Of a stretch of 9,812 nt of DNA, positions 5,382-9,812 are shown one piece after another. A program made the position numbers and the translations under genes. The stretch lies in the NCBI GenBank assembly GCA_002502365.1, contig DAOJ01000013.1:1-9812 (forward strand), written 5' to 3'. Source of the stretch: Euryarchaeota archaeon UBA106 (GTDB taxonomy: Archaea; Thermoplasmatota; Poseidoniia; Poseidoniales; Thalassarchaeaceae). Within the stretch, counting starts at the first letter, position 1. The number at the start of each line of letters is the position of its first letter. Below the pieces are notes generated by a model. The model did no database searches. It had not been told where the DNA came from and saw only the letters and a list, made by a program, of their open reading frames with translations.

Positions 5382-8129
5382 TTAACCAAATTGGAAGCTG
5401 CAAGTTTCACAAGAGGAGGCTCCAACGGATGCCTCTGTGCCACAAACTGGACAAACATCTGGAGTAATTATTTCAGGTTCTGGCAAATCTAAATCATTAT
5501 GCTTCATATTGTCTTCGATTTCTACTGACTCCTCACCCTCCGTCTGTTGAACTTGAGGTATTGAAAGGTCAACATTGGCATCTGAGTCTGCCTCATCTAC
5601 CCGGTCATTATCTTGGTCGCTTTGATCATCTGAATCTGATTGATCATCAAGGTCCTCAGTGGGAGGTTGTAGAATTTTTCTAGTTGACTCATCAACCCAA
5701 TCAGGAAGGTTTGGCTCTTCGTCTACCTCATCTCCGAAGGTAGCACCGTGGTAATCTTGGGCATCAGCCACCTTGTATTCACTTTCAGAATCTCCTTGTA
5801 TCTCAAAAACAACTTCTATCCGTTCTTGTTTCTCTATTCTACCAATTGGCCAAGTTACGTGTGTACCCTCTCTTGCAGATTCCTTGCTAAATTCAATGGA
5901 CCTTTCGCCAGACTGGTTCGAACGTACTGTTGATTTTTCGATTACAAATGTACCAGGTACTATGTCGTGTAAAGATAGATCTTCTAGAGCACTGTCGGAA
6001 TCGTTTTGGAACATTAATAGAATTTCATACCTGCCAGGACCCGCCGCTGGAAATACTTCTTTTCCAGTTGAGAATCTCCTTCTGCGATGAACCACTTTTA
6101 TCAGAGGTGCTCGCTTACTAAATCTTGTCGCGACTGGGCCGAAACGTTCCATACTGAAATCTGCCCTTATTGGGGCCGCTAAACGCTCATTTTGTGGAGA
6201 AGGATCATCGGCATGCAGAGGGTAACTAATTGTCAATGACTTGCCTGGTTGTAATCCCAGTGGGGCTGATGTTCCTACTGTAATTCTCAATGCATGGCCT
6301 TGTGAATCTGGGGAAATCATTTCTTCTTCTAGTTGAGTGCCATCGACAACTTCTATTCTGTATTGATCTTCCGTTAATTCAGAGCCTTCCATTTCAATAC
6401 GAATTTGATTTAGAAGGGGAATATCAAAAATCCCAGGAATATCATCTAATAGACGCATTACATTGATCGGGGCAGAACCTGTATTTTCGATTACTGTTAG
6501 ACAGTCTAGATCGGAGGCAACGTAAGAGCGAATTCGAGATATGCTGTATTGTTTATTCACTTCTGCGTTCAGTATTTTGAAACTCCTTTCCTTTAATTCA
6601 ATATTACCAGTGGATTCAACATTAGCTCTCGGTAAAATCGAATAATTTATTTCGTGTGTGAAATTTGGTTTATCGATTGCTTCTATTCTCTTTTCTATCG
6701 AATCCCATAATCCCTCTGGAGGTATTTCTTCACGAATATCCTCCATCTCCAGGAAAGGTTCCTCACGACCAGCAATCCAAACTGTAGCACCAGATAAACT
6801 GACTACGAAAGATGACCTATTCTCAACCACTAACTTACAATGGAAAATATCTGGCCTATCGTCCTCTTTAGGGGAAACATAGCCAAACTGACGTGCTCTA
6901 GAAATGACAGAGTCAAACTGAGTGCGAGAAACTGTTGCCTCACAGGAATATGCTGCACTAACAGTTCCTGTGGCAAATCGTTGAACAGACCTTGTTGTCA
7001 CCCTAGGAAGTATCTCGAGTGTGACACTTTCCCCTACTGGAAGTCTTCCGATTTTCCAAATTAATTCACCTTCGTTAATATCATATTCTGGCCCGTCGGA
7101 TAATTCAAAATTTTCAGGAATCACTCTTCGGATAACAACGTCGTTCAAACTAACTGGAGCTATATTTTCTACTGTAATTTTGATTAGTATCTCTTGAGAG
7201 TGTTCCGAGAAAACCATAGATAGGCTTGATTCTTGAGGTCTTTCAGGTTCAGTGTCAATGTGTTCTCTAACAACCATCATTCTTGGTCCAGAGGCGGTGT
7301 AAGGTAAGTTGGTTGATTGTGTCGCATCTAATTCTCGGACATTTATCGCTCCACCGCCTATATCCGTGGATGAGGTGTTTTGCAGTAAAACCTCGATATC
7401 CCATGCTCTGTCTTTTCGACTAGAATTTCTAAGAATTAATTCACCATCTATGGACTGTTGCCTAACAGTCCCATCGGGATTAAGTACTGATTCTTCTTTC
7501 TCCTTTAGTGTCACATACAATTTATCCCCGGGGATAGCATCTACTTCCGCAGAGGGCCGCAGATTACTGGATAGAGCGGGTTGAGGTTCGACTAATTCCT
7601 CCAATTCTATTTGTGATTCCTCCTCGTTTGCAAATGCACTATCTAAAGCAGCATTCCAATCTTTGGCAGTCCGTTCGGTATCAACTTGAGTTTCTTCACT
7701 AACTTGTTGATCATCTAACTGATCCAGAGAAGCAAGACTATCATCGAATGATTGAATGTCCAACTCATCAACATCCCACGCTTCATCTTCGTGTTCTTGA
7801 TTCTCTTCTTCGATTGCTGAGAACCCAGGTGGCGGAGGAGGTGGAGGGATATTCAATCCGGCTGGTGGTGGAGGCGGAGCCTCAAAGTTAGGTGGAAGTG
7901 GCGGAGGGGCACCTAATCCAGGAGGTAGCGGAGGAGGTGTTTCGGTAACATCTGGAGAGGGTATTTCATCTACTAATTTAGAGATTTCTTCGATATCAGA
8001 AGCAGTATCCTCCTCTCGCTCTAACGATAGATTTTCCTCATTCTCTTTCTCATCTAAGCCGAAGCCTGGTGGAGGTGGAGGAGGAGGGATAGGGGGCATT
8101 CCGGGAGGTGGTGGTGGAGTCTCGGACAT
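5382..8129 (-). CDS. Large cytosolic protein: proline decapeptide repeats, beta-rich DUF11-like middle, acidic tail, zinc ribbon
   Basis: I do not recognise this 915-residue protein as a named family. It has no signal peptide and no membrane helix, so it is probably cytosolic. In order: proline repeats at 5-24 and 65-104 with an acidic linker between; an acidic, aspartate/glutamate-rich region at about 105-190; a beta-rich region from about 200 to 780 with several segments resembling DUF11/CARDB-type sandwiches (ILIKITVENIAPVSLNDV near 313; CLTVIENTGSAPINVMRLLD near 543; YEILLMFQNDSDSALEDLSL near 701, each followed by a stretch such as WKIGRLPVGESVTLEI); a low-complexity acidic tail with DDQSD repeats (about 822-850); and a zinc ribbon with C893, C896, C907 and C910 (CPVC-10-CETC). 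DUF11-like repeats normally occur in exported proteins, so finding them here with a zinc ribbon is odd. ATG 8129 has GAGGG ten bases upstream. A scaffold role is a guess. Confidence 0.85.
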   Translation of the reverse strand: MSETPPPPPGMPPIPPPPPPPGFGLDEKENEENLSLEREEDTASDIEEISKLVDEIPSPDVTETPPPLPPGLGAPPPLPPNFEAPPPPPAGLNIPPPPPPPGFSAIEEENQEHEDEAWDVDELDIQSFDDSLASLDQLDDQQVSEETQVDTERTAKDWNAALDSAFANEEESQIELEELVEPQPALSSNLRPSAEVDAIPGDKLYVTLKEKEESVLNPDGTVRQQSIDGELILRNSSRKDRAWDIEVLLQNTSSTDIGGGAINVRELDATQSTNLPYTASGPRMMVVREHIDTEPERPQESSLSMVFSEHSQEILIKITVENIAPVSLNDVVIRRVIPENFELSDGPEYDINEGELIWKIGRLPVGESVTLEILPRVTTRSVQRFATGTVSAAYSCEATVSRTQFDSVISRARQFGYVSPKEDDRPDIFHCKLVVENRSSFVVSLSGATVWIAGREEPFLEMEDIREEIPPEGLWDSIEKRIEAIDKPNFTHEINYSILPRANVESTGNIELKERSFKILNAEVNKQYSISRIRSYVASDLDCLTVIENTGSAPINVMRLLDDIPGIFDIPLLNQIRIEMEGSELTEDQYRIEVVDGTQLEEEMISPDSQGHALRITVGTSAPLGLQPGKSLTISYPLHADDPSPQNERLAAPIRADFSMERFGPVATRFSKRAPLIKVVHRRRRFSTGKEVFPAAGPGRYEILLMFQNDSDSALEDLSLHDIVPGTFVIEKSTVRSNQSGERSIEFSKESAREGTHVTWPIGRIEKQERIEVVFEIQGDSESEYKVADAQDYHGATFGDEVDEEPNLPDWVDESTRKILQPPTEDLDDQSDSDDQSDQDNDRVDEADSDANVDLSIPQVQQTEGEESVEIEDNMKHNDLDLPEPEIITPDVCPVCGTEASVGASSCETCSFQFG
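7818..7937 (-). repeat. Four tandem 30-bp units encoding proline-rich decapeptides
   Basis: Residues 65-104 of the large protein fall into four 10-residue units: PPPLPPGLGA, PPPLPPNFEA, PPPPPAGLNI and PPPPPPPGFS. Prolines restart at 65, 75, 85 and 95, an exact period of ten. The last unit with its preceding Ile (IPPPPPPPGF) is identical to residues 14-23 in the first block. The DNA is correspondingly GGTGGA/GGAGGT-rich on the plus strand. Confidence 0.85.
8058..8117 (-). repeat. Two tandem 30-bp units encoding proline-rich decapeptides
   Basis: Residues 5-24 of the large protein form two 10-residue units, PPPPPGMPPI and PPPPPPPGFG, in the same register as the four units at 7818-7937. The second unit is identical to the last unit of that block over nine residues. 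They begin only four residues after the start methionine. A 40-residue acidic linker separates the two blocks. Confidence 0.85.
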
Positions 8130-8255
8130 GGCGGATGCACCCTCAGAGGTAGGTCATGACGTGGCTTGGATTGGTTTAACCATTGCTCGCCCACAGTCCT
8201 ACGGACTGAATCAAAATACGAATGGTTGAATTACTGCTCCTCTCAGCAATGACTC
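8130..8255. promoter_or_regulatory. Divergent promoter region between the large gene and the GPN GTPase
   Basis: This 126-base spacer must hold promoters for both directions. For the minus-strand gene, GTTAAACC (8180-8173) is a TATA-like element about 45-50 bases before ATG 8129. For the plus strand, the AT-rich TCAAAATACG (8211-8220) lies about 40 bases before GTG 8256, which would leave a short leader without a Shine-Dalgarno. Between them is a dyad, CAGTCC(8194-8199)-TAC-GGACTG(8203-8208), and nearer the minus-strand start is the palindrome GTCATGAC (8153-8160). The TATA calls rest on composition and spacing only. Confidence 0.4.
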
Positions 8256-9101
8256 GTGAGCAATCAAGACGGAACCACTCCTCCAGTGATATTCGTCGTG
8301 GGAACAGCTGGTGCTGGAAAGAGCAGTCTAGTCACTGCATTTCAACGCTGGGCTCGATTTTTGCAGGTTGATGTGTTGACAATTAATCTTGATCCAGGTG
8401 CTGAAAGAGTGCATTATGACCCTGAATTTGACGTACGGGATTTGGTCTCTCTATCCGATGTTATGGATGAGTATGATCTTGGACCAAACGGTGCCCAAAT
8501 TCTTGCTGCCGACCTAGTTGCATCACAGGCTCTAGATGTCTTCGATGAGATTGAAGGTCTTTCAGGTGATATTTTGGTTATTGATACACCTGGGCAAGTT
8601 GAGCTATTCGCATTCCGAGAGGCAAGCAGCCATTTGGTAGAGGTTTTGGGTCAAGGTCGAGCATGTCTCGCCTTCCTATTCGACCCTATGTTGTCACAAA
8701 CTCCGAGTGGATTTGTATCCCAGATGCTACTTTCCTCAATCGTCCACTTTAGGCTAGGGCTTCCAACGGCAAACTTTCTTTCGAAAGCAGATTTACTAGA
8801 ACCTGAGGTGTTGGATAAAATTCTTGAATGGGGAGAAAATCTGGATGTTTTGGAGGCGGCGTTATACGAGGAATCCGCAGCTGAATCGATGGACCAAAAT
8901 TCCAGTACCTCGCGAGCCGAATTCGCCATAGGACAACTCAGAATGATGCAACATGCCGCAATTCAACCAGGGCTTATACCACTTTCCAGTGAAGAGGAAG
9001 AGGGCTTAGCAGACATGCTAACCTTTGCCCAAACTATTTTTGGCGGCATGGCCGACATGAGAGATGGATTTGCAGGAGATATTGAACATGAGCAACAATG
9101 A
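8256..9101 (+). CDS. GPN-loop GTPase (Npa3/XAB1 family)
   Basis: GPN-loop GTPases are homodimers in archaea; the eukaryotic relatives help assemble and import RNA polymerase II, while the archaeal role is unsettled. The 281-residue product has G1 GTAGAGKSS at 16-24, the switch-I-side stretch NLDPGAERVHYDPEFDVRD (44-62), the diagnostic Gly-Pro-Asn at 76-78 (LGPNGA), G3 DTPGQ at 109-113 followed by VELF, and G4 SKAD at 176-179, with Ser where many GTPases have Asn, a variation known in GPN proteins. A G5-like PLSSEEEEG lies near the end. Length is usual for the family. The start is GTG 8256: the codon before it but one is an in-frame TGA (8250-8252), no in-frame ATG precedes the P-loop, and no Shine-Dalgarno is seen, suggesting a short-leader or leaderless mRNA. 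It overlaps argF by 14 bases. Confidence 0.93.
   Translation: MSNQDGTTPPVIFVVGTAGAGKSSLVTAFQRWARFLQVDVLTINLDPGAERVHYDPEFDVRDLVSLSDVMDEYDLGPNGAQILAADLVASQALDVFDEIEGLSGDILVIDTPGQVELFAFREASSHLVEVLGQGRACLAFLFDPMLSQTPSGFVSQMLLSSIVHFRLGLPTANFLSKADLLEPEVLDKILEWGENLDVLEAALYEESAAESMDQNSSTSRAEFAIGQLRMMQHAAIQPGLIPLSSEEEEGLADMLTFAQTIFGGMADMRDGFAGDIEHEQQ
9074..9080 (+). promoter_or_regulatory. Shine-Dalgarno AGGAGAT for argF
   Basis: AGGAGAT ends seven bases before ATG 9088 and lies within the GPN GTPase coding region. It supports the overlapping start and translation from the shared mRNA. Confidence 0.7.
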
Positions 9102-9812
9102 GAGAAAGGACTTGCTAGCTATCGATGATTTGATTGATGATTTAGACGACATAATTAATTGGGCAATCAAATACAAAAATGACGAATCCATTCATCAGGA
9201 TTTCAAACCACTTGATGGAATGTCAATAGGTTCAATTTACGAAAAACCATCAACAAGAACTAGAGTTTCGTTTGAGGTTGGAGTTAGTCGCCTTGGGGGA
9301 CAGCCTTTGACACTACTTTCCAATGATATTCAACTAGGTAAATCAGAATCAATTGGAGATACTGCGGCTGTGTTGTCACGATTTTTAGATGGTATAACCT
9401 ACCGATGTTTTGGCCATGCAGATGTTGAGGAATTGGCTAGAACGGCTACTGTACCAGTAATCAATGCACTATCGGATCTCCACCACCCTTGTCAATCGGC
9501 TGCTGATTTAATGGCTATACGGGAACATGCCAATTCGGAGGGACATATAGCATGGGTCGGGGATGGAAACAATGTATTCCACGACTTGGCACTAGCCGGG
9601 CTTGCTCTAGGGTACGATGTCAAATATGCGACTCCTGTTGGTATGGAGCCTGATTCTAATGTCCTCGCAAGATGTGAAGAAATAGCCTCAAAGAATGGGG
9701 CTAAAATCATTGGAACAAATGACCCAGTAGAAGCTGTAAGAAATGCATCGGTGATCTACACGGATATTTTTGTTTCAATGGGAGAAGAACACATGAAGGA
9801 CAAGTTTGCAGC
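9088..9812 (+). CDS. argF: Ornithine carbamoyltransferase, 3' end cut off by the window
   Basis: It joins carbamoyl phosphate and ornithine to make citrulline, the sixth step of arginine synthesis. The 241 complete codons visible show the carbamoyl-phosphate site EKPSTRTRVSFE (S55-T56-R57-T58-R59), LGKSESIGDT (83-92; Lys85 and Glu87 region), R106 and H110 in TYRCFGHADVEELA, and DLHHPCQ (130-136), the HPxQ motif of carbamoyltransferases. After this comes AWVGDGNNVFHDL, where the Asn residues of the ornithine-binding domain lie, which favours ornithine rather than aspartate as substrate. About 60-70 residues, including the HCLP-type motif, should follow beyond the right edge. ATG 9088 overlaps the end of the GPN gene by 14 bases in another frame. 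Confidence 0.93.
   Translation, partial: MSNNERKDLLAIDDLIDDLDDIINWAIKYKNDESIHQDFKPLDGMSIGSIYEKPSTRTRVSFEVGVSRLGGQPLTLLSNDIQLGKSESIGDTAAVLSRFLDGITYRCFGHADVEELARTATVPVINALSDLHHPCQSAADLMAIREHANSEGHIAWVGDGNNVFHDLALAGLALGYDVKYATPVGMEPDSNVLARCEEIASKNGAKIIGTNDPVEAVRNASVIYTDIFVSMGEEHMKDKFA

Noticed and set aside
5748..6121. Several plus-strand open frames of 60-105 codons opposite the large gene
   Set aside because: They are overlapping antisense shadows with no ribosome sites and no family resemblance; the minus strand is clearly coding there.
7818..8117. CRISPR or mobile-element repeat
   Set aside because: The 30-bp periodicity is codon-phased proline repeats inside an open gene with no spacers; no transposase or terminal repeats were seen anywhere in the window.
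8249..8251. ATG at 8249 as start of the GPN GTPase
   Set aside because: It is in a different frame; the GPN frame has a TGA at 8250-8252 and begins at GTG 8256.
9088..9812. Truncated or broken argF
   Set aside because: All motifs up to the right edge are intact and in frame; the missing end is simply outside the window.

Overview
The window looks like chromosomal DNA of a euryarchaeon of the Thermoplasmatota, most likely a marine Group II/III (Poseidoniia-type) lineage. The domain is archaeal with high confidence: there is a Cbf5-type pseudouridine synthase with a PUA domain, the COG1102-type archaeal cytidylate kinase, a DUF106 (EMC3/Oxa1-like) membrane protein and a GPN-loop GTPase, and strong GGAGGT ribosome-binding sites. 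The finer placement is inferred from the moderate AT-richness, the large Ig/CARDB-type surface protein and the overall style of the genes; no rRNA is present to prove it.

Layout. (1) Positions 1-117 hold what may be the last 27 codons of a plus-strand gene and two hairpins. (2) A minus-strand tRNA-His(GTG) at 119-194 has G-1 and the 3' CCA both encoded. (3) Diverging from it is a 790-residue secreted, membrane-anchored surface protein (302-2674, +). (4) A 217-base convergent gap follows. (5) A minus-strand run then reads, in transcription order, from 8129 down to 2892: a 915-residue unrecognised protein with proline decapeptide repeats, DUF106 membrane protein, cytidylate kinase, Cbf5. The last three are separated by 2-4 bases, with the ribosome-binding site of each downstream gene embedded in the end of the gene before it. 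(6) A 126-base divergent promoter region leads into a plus-strand pair: GPN-loop GTPase and, overlapping it by 14 bases, ornithine carbamoyltransferase (argF), which runs off the right edge.

How the genes fit together. DUF106-cmk-cbf5 is an old archaeal housekeeping cluster related to the tail of the ribosomal-protein/secY region: membrane protein insertion, nucleotide supply and RNA modification. The surprise is the large protein placed upstream of it. It has no signal peptide or membrane segment, an N-terminus of two plus four proline-rich 10-residue repeats separated by acidic linkers (formin-FH1-like in composition), a long beta-rich middle with DUF11-like segments, an acidic D/S/Q tail and a four-cysteine zinc ribbon at the very C-terminus. 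The DUF106 protein beside it also ends in a four-cysteine zinc ribbon. This pairing, and the perfect 10-bp hairpin between the two genes, are the parts of the window most worth following up. No mobile element, CRISPR array or clear sign of transfer was seen.
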